Shown: in pieces, positions 17,880-25,759 of the stretch
Position numbering within the stretch: position 1 is the stretch's first letter
How the letters are laid out: every line of letters starts with the position of its first letter
NCBI GenBank assembly: GCA_023417515.1
Contig: JAEZFL010000132.1
Location: 4,986 to 68,985 of the forward strand
Reading direction: 5' to 3'
Length of the DNA: 64,000 nucleotides
Source: Pseudomonadota bacterium
GTDB lineage: Bacteria > Pseudomonadota > Alphaproteobacteria > Sphingomonadales > Sphingomonadaceae
Notes under the pieces: generated by a model
What the model was told of the DNA's origin: nothing
What the model saw: the letters and a program-made list of their open reading frames with translations, nothing else
Databases searched by the model: none
Position numbers and translations under genes: made by a program

Positions 17880-19295
17880 ATGGCCGGGCCGGCACGTTAT
17901 TCACGCTGCATCGTCATCGACGACGATCCGGACATCCTGCTGTCCGCACGGCTTCTGCTGCGCGACATGTTCGCCGACGTCGCGACCTTCCAGGCGCCGC
18001 AGGAGGCGATGGACTCGATGCGCGCCGAGAGGCCCGACGTGGTCCTTCTGGATGCCAATTTCGGCCGCGGCGCGACCAATGCCGCCGAGGGCTTCCACTG
18101 GCTCGCCGAGATATTGAAGGCCGATCCCCAGGCCGTCGTGGTGATGATCACCGCCCATGCCGGAGTCGCGGTCGCGGTCGAGGCGATGAAGCGCGGCGCC
18201 ACCGACTTCGTCTCCAAGCCCTGGTCGAACGAGCGCCTGCTCGCCACAGTGCGCACCGCCGCTGCCTTGCGCAACAGCCGGGTCGAGGCGCAGACCGAGC
18301 ACCAGAAGGCCGTGGTGGCGGCGTCTCCGGCGGGAAGCGGGACCAGCCCGATCCTCGGCCAGTCGCCGGCGATGGCGCGGGTCTATTCGCTGATCGAGCG
18401 CGCCGCTCCGACCGACGCCAACGTGCTGATCCTTGGCGAGAACGGCACGGGCAAGGAGCTCGTCGCGCGCGAGATCCACCGCCGCTCGCGCCGCGGCGAC
18501 AATGTCATGATCTCGGTCGACCTGGGCGCGGTCGCCGAGAGCCTGTTCGATTCGGAGCTGTTCGGGCATGTCAAAGGCGCCTTCACCGACGCCAAGGGCG
18601 ACCGGATCGGACGGCTCCAGGCGGCGGATGGCGGCACGCTCTTCCTCGACGAGATCGGCAACCTTCCGCTCCACCTCCAGCCCAAGCTGCTGACCGCGCT
18701 CGAGCAGCGCCAGATCGTACCGGTGGGCGCGAACAAGCCCGTCGGCGTCGATATCCGGGTGGTCGCGGCGACCAACCTGTCGTCGGCCGCACTCTCCGAC
18801 GAGCAGCGCTTCCGCCAGGATCTGCTGTTCCGCCTCAACACGGTCGAGATCGAGCTTCCGCCGCTGCGCGAGCGGCGCGAGGATATCCTCGTCCTGGCTC
18901 GGCACTTCCTCGATCAATATGCCAGGAAATACGGCAAGGAGGCCCGCGAGCTTCCGCCGCAGGTGGCGAACGCGCTCGAGGCCTATGACTGGCCGGGCAA
19001 CGTGCGCGCGCTCCGTCACAGCTGCGAGCGGGCGGTCATCCTCGCCCAGGGCGATGCCTATGAGACCGACGATTTCTCGCTCGCCCAGCGCGGGATCCCC
19101 GCCCCCGCCCCGGCGGCCCCAGCGCCCGTGCCTGCGCCCGCGCCGGCCGCGGACAGTCTCAACCTCGAGCGCGCCGAGAAGCAGATGGTCGAGCAGGCGC
19201 TCAAAAAGCACCATTACAATATCTCGCTCGCCGCCCAGGAGCTCGGCCTGACCCGCGCCTCGCTCTACCGGCGCATGGACAAGCATGGGCTCTGA
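17880..19295 (+). CDS. Sigma-54-dependent response regulator (NtrC/PrsR type)
   Basis: A 471-residue enhancer-binding protein. The receiver domain (residues 8-125) has the acidic pocket Asp14-16, phosphoacceptor Asp58 and Lys113. The AAA+ domain (about 155-395) has Walker A GENGTGKE (186-193), a GAFTDA loop (233-238) in place of the usual GAFTGA, and Walker B GGTLFLDEIGN. A Pro-Ala linker leads to a Fis-type helix-turn-helix (about 435-471, ending TRASLYRRMDKHGL). The ATG at 17880 has GGGAGG upstream. The sensor kinase gene follows by 12 bases. It is the likely activator of the three sigma-54 promoters in the window. Confidence 0.93.
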   Translation: MAGPARYSRCIVIDDDPDILLSARLLLRDMFADVATFQAPQEAMDSMRAERPDVVLLDANFGRGATNAAEGFHWLAEILKADPQAVVVMITAHAGVAVAVEAMKRGATDFVSKPWSNERLLATVRTAAALRNSRVEAQTEHQKAVVAASPAGSGTSPILGQSPAMARVYSLIERAAPTDANVLILGENGTGKELVAREIHRRSRRGDNVMISVDLGAVAESLFDSELFGHVKGAFTDAKGDRIGRLQAADGGTLFLDEIGNLPLHLQPKLLTALEQRQIVPVGANKPVGVDIRVVAATNLSSAALSDEQRFRQDLLFRLNTVEIELPPLRERREDILVLARHFLDQYARKYGKEARELPPQVANALEAYDWPGNVRALRHSCERAVILAQGDAYETDDFSLAQRGIPAPAPAAPAPVPAPAPAADSLNLERAEKQMVEQALKKHHYNISLAAQELGLTRASLYRRMDKHGL

Positions 19296-19307
19296 GGCCG
19301 TCTTCGC

Positions 19308-20648
19308 GTGACCATGCAGCGCAACTTCGTCGCGGGGCTGGCCATCCGGCTGGTCGTGCTCATGGCGACCGTCTTCGTCTTCATCGCCGCACTCCAGCGC
19401 GAGGATCTCGGCGCAGCCAAGGTCGTCGCTGCCTTGCTCGTGCTCGGCGCCTTCTTCTGGATCTTGCGATTCGTGCGGCTCACCAATGTCGAGCTCGCGC
19501 GGTTCATCGATTCGGTGCGCTTCGCCGACTTCGCCCAGGGCTTCGAGCATCGCGGCCACGGCACCGGCTTCGGCGAGCTCGGCGAGGCGCTCGACCAGGC
19601 GATCCGCAAGCTTCGCTCCGAACGGCACGAGCTGAACGAGGCGACGCGCTTCTACGAGGCGGTACTCGACGACGCGCCGACGGCGCTCCTGACGGTCGAT
19701 GCCGACGGCAAGGTCGAGCTCACCAACAAGGCCGCGCGCCGGCTGCTGGTTCGCCATCGCGGGGTGCGGGCCGAGGATTTCGCGGTCTATGGCGAGACCT
19801 TCGCGCAGGCGCTGGGAGGCGGCGCGGTCGGGCGGCCGCGGCTGGTGCCGCTGGTCACCGAGGGGCTGCCGCAGACGGTGATGGTCAGCGCGGCGATCGT
19901 CCAGCGGCTGGGCGGGCTCGTCAGGGTCGTCGCGGTGCAGCCGATCCAAGGCGAGCTGAACGCGGTCGAGATCGCCGCCCAGAGCGACCTCATTCGCGTG
20001 CTCACCCACGAGATCATGAACTCGATCACTCCGGTCACGTCGCTCGCACATACGGCAGTCGACCTGATGAAAAGCGCCGACCCAGGCGACAACCGCGACA
20101 TCGCCGACGCGCGCACCGCCGTCGAAACCCTGTCCAGGCGCGCCGACGGCGTGATGAGCTTCGTCGAGAGCTACCGCCAGATCAGCCGCGCGCCCGAGCT
20201 GAAGCTGAAGAATTTCGCGGTGCTGCCATGGGCGCAGGAGCTCGAGCGGGTGTTCCGGGCGCTGCCCGCGGCGGAGGGCGTCGCCGTAGCGGTGAAGGTC
20301 GACCCGCCGACCCTGAGCATGGAGGCGGATCCCGATTTGCTGTGCCAGGTGCTGATCAACCTGCTGAAGAACGGTGCGGAGGCGGCGCAGGGCCATGGCA
20401 ATGCGCCGGAGGTCGCGCTGTCGATCCGCCTGCTGGCGAGCGGCGAGGTCCGCATCGACGTCTCCGACAATGGACCCGGTGTGCCCAAGAGCCTGCGCCA
20501 GGACGTGTTCCTGCCCTTCTTCACGACCAAGGCAAAAGGCACAGGGGTGGGCCTCAGCCTCGCCCGCCAGGTCGTCCTCGCCCATCGCGGCTCGATCGCC
20601 GTCGGCGAAGCGGCGGACGGTGGCGGGCTGTTCCGGATCGTGCTCTAG
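19308..20648 (+). CDS. Membrane sensor histidine kinase (NtrY/PrsK-like)
   Basis: A 446-residue kinase. Two N-terminal membrane helices (about residues 8-28 and 36-56) are separated by only a few residues, so there is almost no periplasmic domain and the signal may be sensed in the membrane. A HAMP/PAS region follows (about 60-220), then the H-box LTHEIMNSITP with phosphorylated His234, N-box (LLKNGAEAA), G1 (DNGPGVP) and G2 (GTGVGLSLA). The start is GTG 19308; ATG 19314 is an alternative. Its partner is the adjacent response regulator. Intramembrane sensing agrees with an envelope-stress function. Confidence 0.92.
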   Translation: MTMQRNFVAGLAIRLVVLMATVFVFIAALQREDLGAAKVVAALLVLGAFFWILRFVRLTNVELARFIDSVRFADFAQGFEHRGHGTGFGELGEALDQAIRKLRSERHELNEATRFYEAVLDDAPTALLTVDADGKVELTNKAARRLLVRHRGVRAEDFAVYGETFAQALGGGAVGRPRLVPLVTEGLPQTVMVSAAIVQRLGGLVRVVAVQPIQGELNAVEIAAQSDLIRVLTHEIMNSITPVTSLAHTAVDLMKSADPGDNRDIADARTAVETLSRRADGVMSFVESYRQISRAPELKLKNFAVLPWAQELERVFRALPAAEGVAVAVKVDPPTLSMEADPDLLCQVLINLLKNGAEAAQGHGNAPEVALSIRLLASGEVRIDVSDNGPGVPKSLRQDVFLPFFTTKAKGTGVGLSLARQVVLAHRGSIAVGEAADGGGLFRIVL

Positions 20649-20659
20649 CCGCTCCCTCT

Positions 20660-20677
20660 CCGCTCATCTCGAGCAGC
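20660..20677. repeat. Short copy of the CGCTCATCTCGAGCAGC repeat arm
   Basis: CGCTCATCTCGAGCAGC is a near-exact copy of the left arm of the element at 7261-7412. It lies between the convergent kinase and Rrf2 genes. No second arm is seen, so this is a fragment or a solo arm. Confidence 0.45.
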
Positions 20678-20695
20678 CGTCGGCACGAAGTAGCC

Positions 20696-21166
20696 CTAAC
20701 TGGCGGTGGCGGCGGGCTCGGGGATGATCTCGGGCTCGACGTCTTGCGGCTCGTCGGCCGGCAAAGGGTCGGCGAGGGTGAGGTGGTCGAGGATGCGGGC
20801 GGTCTCGTCGCGCACCAGCAGCATGGCCCGCCTCAGGCGGCATTGCTCCTCGGTGACGCAATTCTCGCACTTGCGGTAGGCGAGCCGGCTCGCGCAGGGC
20901 AGCAGGCCGAGAGAACCGCGGGTCAGCCGCACGATCTCGCCATAAGTGATCTGGTCGGGCTCGCGGGCGAGCCAATAGCCGCCTTCGCGACCGCGCAGCG
21001 ATTCGACCAGGCCGGCGCGGCGCATGCTCGACAGCATGACCGTGAGGAACTTGGGCGGGATGTTCTGAGCGTCAGCAATCTCCGCCAGCTGCACCGGTCC
21101 CTCGCCATAGCGGTCGGCGAGGTGGAGCAGCGCCCGGATTGTATAGCGGGTGCGTTGAGAAAGCAT
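20696..21166 (-). CDS. Rrf2 family transcriptional regulator with cysteine cluster
   Basis: A 156-residue regulator with an N-terminal winged helix typical of Rrf2 (MLSQRTRYTIRALLHLA, then AEIADAQNIPPKFL). A cysteine-rich segment, CASRLAYRKCENCVTEEQC, lies near residues 91-109, in the place where IscR and NsrR bind an iron-sulfur cluster. The spacing differs from IscR (C-x5-C-x5-C), so it may sense iron, NO or redox state with a non-IscR ligand set. The tail is Pro/Glu-rich. No isc or suf genes are adjacent. It follows rlmN on the same strand. Confidence 0.88.
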   Translation of the reverse strand: MLSQRTRYTIRALLHLADRYGEGPVQLAEIADAQNIPPKFLTVMLSSMRRAGLVESLRGREGGYWLAREPDQITYGEIVRLTRGSLGLLPCASRLAYRKCENCVTEEQCRLRRAMLLVRDETARILDHLTLADPLPADEPQDVEPEIIPEPAATAS

Positions 21167-21210
21167 TGGCCTTCAAATAGGCCTTGCGATCCCGAGCGCA
21201 ACTGCCTGTA

Positions 21211-22425
21211 TCAGGCGGCTTCCTGCTCCAGCTGGGCCTGCTTCTCGGCGGCGATCCGGTCGAGCTCGGCGCGGCTCTTCTTCTCGGCGGCGGACTTCAA
21301 TTGCCCGCACGCGGCCATGATGTCGCGGCCGCGCGGGCGACGGATCGGGGCGGAGATGCCGGCCTCGAAGATGATGTCGCTGAACCGCTCGACCCGCTCG
21401 TCGGTCGAGGTGTCATAGGGCGCGCCCGGCCAGGGGTTGAACGGGATGAGGTTGACCTTGGCGGGGAGCCTGTACTTGCGGATCAGGCGGACCAGCTCGC
21501 GGGCGTCCTCGTCGCTGTCATTCTTGTCCTTGAGCATCACATATTCGAACGTGATGCGGCGGGCATTGTTGGCGCCGGGATAGGCAGCGCACGCCTCGAG
21601 CAGCTCCTCGATGCCGTATTTGCGATTGAGCGGCACGATCTCGTCGCGGATCTCCTTGGTCACCGCGTGGAGCGAGACGGCGAGGTTGACCCCGATCTCC
21701 TCGCCGGCGCGCGCCATCATCGGCACCACGCCCGAGGTGGACAGGGTGATTCGGCGCTTGGACAGAGCGAGGCCGTCGCCGTCCATGACAATCTTGAGGG
21801 CGTCGCGGACATTGTCGAAATTGTAGAGCGGCTCGCCCATTCCCATCATCACGATATTGGACAGCAGGCGGCCCTCGGGCTGGCTCGGCCACTCCCCGAG
21901 GGAATCGCGGGCGAGCATGACCTGGCCGACGATCTCGCCGGACGTGAGGTTGCGCACCAGGCGCATCGTGCCGGTGTGGCAGAAGCGGCAGTTGAGGGTG
22001 CAGCCGACCTGGCTGGACACGCAGAGCGTGCCGCGGTCGGCGTCGGGAATGAAGACCATCTCGAAATCGTGGCCGTCATGGGTCTTGAGAAGCCACTTGC
22101 GGGTGCCGTCGGTCGACACCTGCTCGACCACCACCTCGGGACGGCCGACGGTGAAGCGCTCGGCGAGCCAGGAGCGCTGCGGCTTGGCAATGTCGCTCAT
22201 GACGTCGAACGAGGTCGCGCCGCGATTATAGATCTGGTGCCAGAGCTGCTTGGCGCGAAGCTTCGCCTGCCTGGCGTCCATGCCCGCCTCGGCGAGCGCC
22301 TCGCGGATCTGGTCCTTGGACTTGCCGACCAGCTCGACGCGCGCGGAAGCGGCCGCTTCAGGGCGCGGAACGGGGACGGGGTCGATGAGACCCGGAATCG
22401 GCATCGGTGCGGACATCGCGGCCAT
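21211..22425 (-). CDS. rlmN: Dual-specificity RNA methyltransferase RlmN
   Basis: A radical-SAM enzyme that methylates C2 of adenine 2503 of 23S rRNA and adenine 37 of some tRNAs. The 404 residues include the radical-SAM CxxxCxxC motif (CTLNCRFCH), the SAM-binding GMGEPL, the second catalytic cysteine in the C-terminal DIMAACGQL stretch, and the family's VSLHA segment. The first cysteine-type motif (QVGC) and N-terminal RNA-binding region are normal. The start may be 22425 or 22416. It is upstream of, and possibly co-transcribed with, the Rrf2 gene. Confidence 0.95.
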   Translation of the reverse strand: MAAMSAPMPIPGLIDPVPVPRPEAAASARVELVGKSKDQIREALAEAGMDARQAKLRAKQLWHQIYNRGATSFDVMSDIAKPQRSWLAERFTVGRPEVVVEQVSTDGTRKWLLKTHDGHDFEMVFIPDADRGTLCVSSQVGCTLNCRFCHTGTMRLVRNLTSGEIVGQVMLARDSLGEWPSQPEGRLLSNIVMMGMGEPLYNFDNVRDALKIVMDGDGLALSKRRITLSTSGVVPMMARAGEEIGVNLAVSLHAVTKEIRDEIVPLNRKYGIEELLEACAAYPGANNARRITFEYVMLKDKNDSDEDARELVRLIRKYRLPAKVNLIPFNPWPGAPYDTSTDERVERFSDIIFEAGISAPIRRPRGRDIMAACGQLKSAAEKKSRAELDRIAAEKQAQLEQEAA

Positions 22426-22452
22426 GTAGGCGCGAAGACGCGATTTTTCCAG

Positions 22453-22935
22453 CTATCCCCGAAGGCAGGCGAGCGCCGCGGCGTCGATCGCGCTGGCGGC
22501 GCCGCGCAGCTGGTAGTGGTCGCGGATCAGGCGGCCGTTGGTCCCGCGGGTCTCGACGGTCATCGCAATGCCGGTGCGCATCGCCGCGAGCAGCTCGGAA
22601 TCGGCCGCCGAGTCCGGCGCCCACGCGTCCCAGCCCTGGCCCGTCAGCTGGAAGCTGCGCCCGTCGATGCGCAGCAGCACCGCCGATTGCGCGCGCTGCT
22701 CGCCGCTCAGGCGGATGTGGAGCTGGCCACGGATGTTCCGGCCCGGCCAGTTGCCGACCGAGGCATAAGGCTGGGTGCCGCGCACCGACTGGCGAACGGG
22801 CTCGGCGATCGCATAGCAACGGCCGCCGTCCTGGAAGGCGCCCCACAGGCCGAAGACGCCGAGCGACCTCTGTTGCGCCGCAGCAGAAGCGGCAAATCCT
22901 GCGACGAAAATGACGAATCCGATTGGTCGAAGCAT
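22453..22935 (-). CDS. Exported protein, invasion-associated locus B (IalB)-like
   Basis: A 160-residue periplasmic protein. A clear signal peptide (about residues 1-18, ending AASAAAQQ) is followed by a beta-rich domain with FGLWGAFQDGGRCYAIAEP, the arrangement seen in IalB-like proteins of alphaproteobacteria. One cysteine lies in GGRCYA and one near the C-terminus (ALACLRG), which could pair. The ATG at 22935 is preferred over an in-frame GTG at 22944. Bartonella IalB is linked to host invasion; that role should not be transferred here. Confidence 0.65.
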   Translation of the reverse strand: MLRPIGFVIFVAGFAASAAAQQRSLGVFGLWGAFQDGGRCYAIAEPVRQSVRGTQPYASVGNWPGRNIRGQLHIRLSGEQRAQSAVLLRIDGRSFQLTGQGWDAWAPDSAADSELLAAMRTGIAMTVETRGTNGRLIRDHYQLRGAASAIDAAALACLRG

Positions 22936-23080
22936 TTGTCGCACTTATCGACGCTGTGCTGCCGGACCACAACACCCCTGCTTGAAGCCGCGCCAGGCCC
23001 GCCACCCAAAGGCGGCGCTGCTGCCGGTCCTCCCGATCGGCGGTCCATCAAAATGATCGAGAGCGAAGGGGTTATCTTTC

Positions 23081-23674
23081 ATGCGTAAGACTATGCTTGT
23101 TGCGGCATTGCTCACCGGCGCGGTGGCGACTCCGGCCCTGGCCCAGGACGACGAGAATCGCGGCGGTTTCCACGTTGGCGCGATCGTCGGCTATGACAGC
23201 GTCCAGGGCGACGTCGACGGTTCCGACGGAGTCACCTATGGCGTCACCGCCGGCTACGATTTCCATGTCGGCCGCAACTTCTACATCGGCCCGGAAGTCG
23301 AGCTGAGCTCGTCGAGCGTCGACGAGTGCGAGGGCGGCATCGTCCGCGCCGGCGACCTGCTGTGCCTCGAGGCCGGCCGCGACATCTATGTCGGCGCCCG
23401 GTTCGGCACCCGCGTCGGCCCGAACCGCGACGTGTTCCTCTATGCTGGCGGCGGCTACACCAATGCCGAGTTCCGCGCGACCTATGACGCCAATCTGGCG
23501 GGCAATACCGGCGACTTCGACATCACCGAGGAAACCGACGGCTTCCGCCTGAAGGCCGGCGCCGAATGGGACTTCCTTCCCAACGCCTTCGTCCGCGCCG
23601 AATATCGTTATTCCAACTATGACGGCGACATCGACCGTCACCAGGCGGTCGCGGGCGTCGGCCTGCGCTTCTGA
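23081..23674 (+). CDS. Outer-membrane beta-barrel protein (opacity/porin family) 1
   Basis: A 197-residue exported protein: signal peptide (residues 1-20, cleaved after PALA), then repeated amphipathic beta strands with aromatic girdles and the family end YRYSNYDGDIDRHQAVAGVGL followed by RF (final Phe, as BAM substrates require; cores YRYSNYDGD and GVGLRF). These are 8-stranded OmpA/Opa-like barrels. GAAGGGG precedes the ATG. The protein at 23873-24517 is a paralog in tandem with the same ending. A Rho-independent terminator separates them, so they are independently expressed. Confidence 0.87.
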   Translation: MRKTMLVAALLTGAVATPALAQDDENRGGFHVGAIVGYDSVQGDVDGSDGVTYGVTAGYDFHVGRNFYIGPEVELSSSSVDECEGGIVRAGDLLCLEAGRDIYVGARFGTRVGPNRDVFLYAGGGYTNAEFRATYDANLAGNTGDFDITEETDGFRLKAGAEWDFLPNAFVRAEYRYSNYDGDIDRHQAVAGVGLRF

Positions 23675-23706
23675 CGCATCAAGCTTCCGTTGGGGAGACG
23701 GGAGGG

Positions 23707-23737
23707 GGCCGGGTCCGCGAGGGCCCGGCCTCTTTTT
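23707..23737 (+). terminator. Rho-independent terminator
   Basis: A ten-base G/C stem (GGCCGGGTCC with GGGCCCGGCC), loop GCGA and T-run CTTTTT follow the stop of the first beta-barrel gene by about 30 bases. Confidence 0.85.
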
Positions 23738-23872
23738 GCCCGACCTGCGGACAACCGGTGTCAAAACGGCAACGCTGCCGCTTGTTGTCTCCTGTTCATG
23801 CAACTTTCGATGGCCCCTGAGCTTTCTGGAGGCCGCGTCCGCAAGGACCAGTTGCAAATCAGGAGTGATTTC

Positions 23873-24517
23873 ATGTTGAAGTATGTTGCCGCCGCGCTTG
23901 TCGCCGGCACCGCGTTGACCCCCACCATCGCCGCTGCCCAGGACTCGCCGTTCACCGGTCCGCGCGTCGAGGCCATCGTCGGCTATGATTCGCTGCGTTC
24001 GGGCGAAACCGAAGGCCAGTTCGACGAGACCGTCGACGGCGTCGGCTATGGCATCGGCCTTGGCTACGATTTCAATCTCGGCGGTGTCGTGATCGGCGCA
24101 GAGGCGGAGCTCAGCGATTCGAGCGGCAAGCAGGATCTCGACGAGACGATCGACGGCGTGAACTATGTCGGCCGTTTCGAGACCGGCCGCGACCTCTATG
24201 TCGGCGCCCGCATCGGCGTTCCGGTGACCCCGCAGACCCTGCTCTACGTCAAGGGCGGCTATACCAATGCCGCGGTCGAAGCGGGCCTCGAATCGAACAA
24301 TGACGTGTTCGAGGAGGACACCAGTCTCGATGGCTGGCGCGTCGGCGGCGGTGTCGAGCAGGCGATCGGCTCCAACGCCTACGCCAAGCTGGAATATCGC
24401 TATTCCAACTACAATTCGCTGCGCATCGACGACGAGGTCACGGGCGGCAACCCGCTCGAGCTCGATGTCGACGTCGATCGCCATCAGGTGATGGCGGGCG
24501 TCGGCCTGCGCTTCTAA
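23873..24517 (+). CDS. Outer-membrane beta-barrel protein (opacity/porin family) 2
   Basis: A 214-residue paralog of the preceding barrel: signal peptide to about residue 22 (AAAQD), alternating beta strands, shared motifs (VEAIVGYDSL, GRDLYVGARIG, LEYRYSNYNS) and the same terminal GVGLRF. AGGAG lies seven bases before the ATG at 23873. The loops are acidic, and the copy is longer in the last extracellular loop (EVTGGNPLELDVD). It ends at its own terminator immediately before dnaN. Confidence 0.87.
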   Translation: MLKYVAAALVAGTALTPTIAAAQDSPFTGPRVEAIVGYDSLRSGETEGQFDETVDGVGYGIGLGYDFNLGGVVIGAEAELSDSSGKQDLDETIDGVNYVGRFETGRDLYVGARIGVPVTPQTLLYVKGGYTNAAVEAGLESNNDVFEEDTSLDGWRVGGGVEQAIGSNAYAKLEYRYSNYNSLRIDDEVTGGNPLELDVDVDRHQVMAGVGLRF

Positions 24518-24531
24518 GGGCGGATGAAATG

Positions 24532-24567
24532 GGCCGGGGCTCCTGCGGGCGCCCCGGCCTTCTTTTT
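24532..24567 (+). terminator. Rho-independent terminator
   Basis: Perfect 9-bp G/C stem GGCCGGGGC / GCCCCGGCC with a ten-base loop and a TTCTTTTTT run, placed 15 bases after the second beta-barrel gene. It isolates dnaN from upstream transcription. Confidence 0.88.
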
Positions 24568-24600
24568 TGCCCGCATAATCCACTGGCGAGGGCCGCGCCG

Positions 24601-24647
24601 CCCGCTATAACCCCTGAACAAACCACATAGCGGGTAAGCAGGGGTTA
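24601..24647 (+). promoter_or_regulatory. Interleaved inverted repeats in front of dnaN
   Basis: Arm A CCCGCTAT (24601-24608) is complementary to ATAGCGGG (24627-24634), and arm B TAACCCCTG (24608-24616) is complementary to CAGGGGTTA (24639-24647). The order A-B-A'-B' means only one simple hairpin can form at a time, or a pseudoknot. B' contains the AGGGG ribosome site of dnaN. TATAAC (24606-24611) could also be a -10 element; if so the mRNA would start near 24618 and the repeats would act as DNA operators. Confidence 0.5.
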
Positions 24648-24650
24648 CGC

Positions 24651-25754
24651 ATGAAGGCGACGATCGAACGGGCGACTCTTCTGAAGGGGCTCGGCCACGT
24701 CCATTCCGTGGTGGAGCGGCGCAACACGATTCCGATCCTGTCAAACGTCCTGCTCGAGGCGTCCCCGGACGGCGGTCTCAGGCTGATGGCCACCGATCTC
24801 GATCTCCAGATCAACGAGACGGTCGAAGCCCAGGTCGGAGATCCCGGCGCGACGACGGTGCCGGCCCACACCTTGTTCGACATCGTCCGCAAGCTGCCCG
24901 AGGGAAGCCAGGTCGAGCTCATCGCCGCCGAGGGGCGGATGCAGGTCAATGCCGGCCGCGCCCGCTTCACCCTTGCCGCATTGCCGCGCGACGACTTCCC
25001 GATCATCGCCGAGGGCGAGCTTCCGACCCGCTTCGAGCTGCCGGCGGCGACGCTCCGCCAGATCATCGACAAGACGCGCTTCGCCATCTCCACCGAGGAG
25101 ACGCGCTACTATCTCAACGGCATCTACCTTCACGTCACCGACGGCGAGCTGAGGGCCGCGGCGACCGACGGGCACCGTCTCGCCCGAGTCACCGTGGCGC
25201 GGCCGGACGGCGCCGACGCCATGCCCGGCGTGATCATCCCGCGCAAATGCGTCGCTGAATTGCGCAAGCTGCTCGACGAGGTCGACGGCACCGTCGAGGT
25301 GTCGCTGTCGGAATCGAAGATCCGCTTCGGCCTCGGCAACGCCGTGCTGACCAGCAAGCTGATCGACGGCACTTTCCCCGATTACAGCCGGGTCATCCCG
25401 ACCGCGAACGACAAGCTGCTGAAGATCGACCCGCGCAGCTTCGAGGAAGGCGTGGACCGCGTGTCGACCATCGCCAGCGAGCGCACCCGAGCGGTCAAGA
25501 TGACCCTCGACCGCGACAAGATCACGCTTTCGGTCACCTCGCCGGAGAACGGCACCGCCGCCGAGGAGGTCCCGGCCGATTATGCCGCGCAGGGGATCGA
25601 GATCGGCTTCAACGCCCGCTACCTGCTCGACATCCTCGGTCAAATCGACGGCGACATGGTCGAGGTCCACCTCGCCGACGCCGCCGCCCCGACCCTGCTG
25701 CGCGAGAACGACAACGCCCCGGCGCTCTACGTCCTGATGCCGATGCGGGTGTAA
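24651..25754 (+). CDS. dnaN: DNA polymerase III beta subunit (sliding clamp)
   Basis: The ring-shaped processivity clamp, 367 residues in three similar domains as usual. Hallmarks: N-terminal LLKGLGHVHSVVERRNTIPIL, the middle-domain ATDGHRLA segment, GTFPDYSRVIP, and the C-terminal hydrophobic partner-binding end YVLMPMRV. AGGGG is six bases before the ATG at 24651, inside an inverted repeat. As in many alphaproteobacteria, dnaN is not beside dnaA here. The neighbour downstream is a repeat-bounded GxxExxY gene. Confidence 0.97.
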   Translation: MKATIERATLLKGLGHVHSVVERRNTIPILSNVLLEASPDGGLRLMATDLDLQINETVEAQVGDPGATTVPAHTLFDIVRKLPEGSQVELIAAEGRMQVNAGRARFTLAALPRDDFPIIAEGELPTRFELPAATLRQIIDKTRFAISTEETRYYLNGIYLHVTDGELRAAATDGHRLARVTVARPDGADAMPGVIIPRKCVAELRKLLDEVDGTVEVSLSESKIRFGLGNAVLTSKLIDGTFPDYSRVIPTANDKLLKIDPRSFEEGVDRVSTIASERTRAVKMTLDRDKITLSVTSPENGTAAEEVPADYAAQGIEIGFNARYLLDILGQIDGDMVEVHLADAAAPTLLRENDNAPALYVLMPMRV

Positions 25755-25759
25755 GGGGT

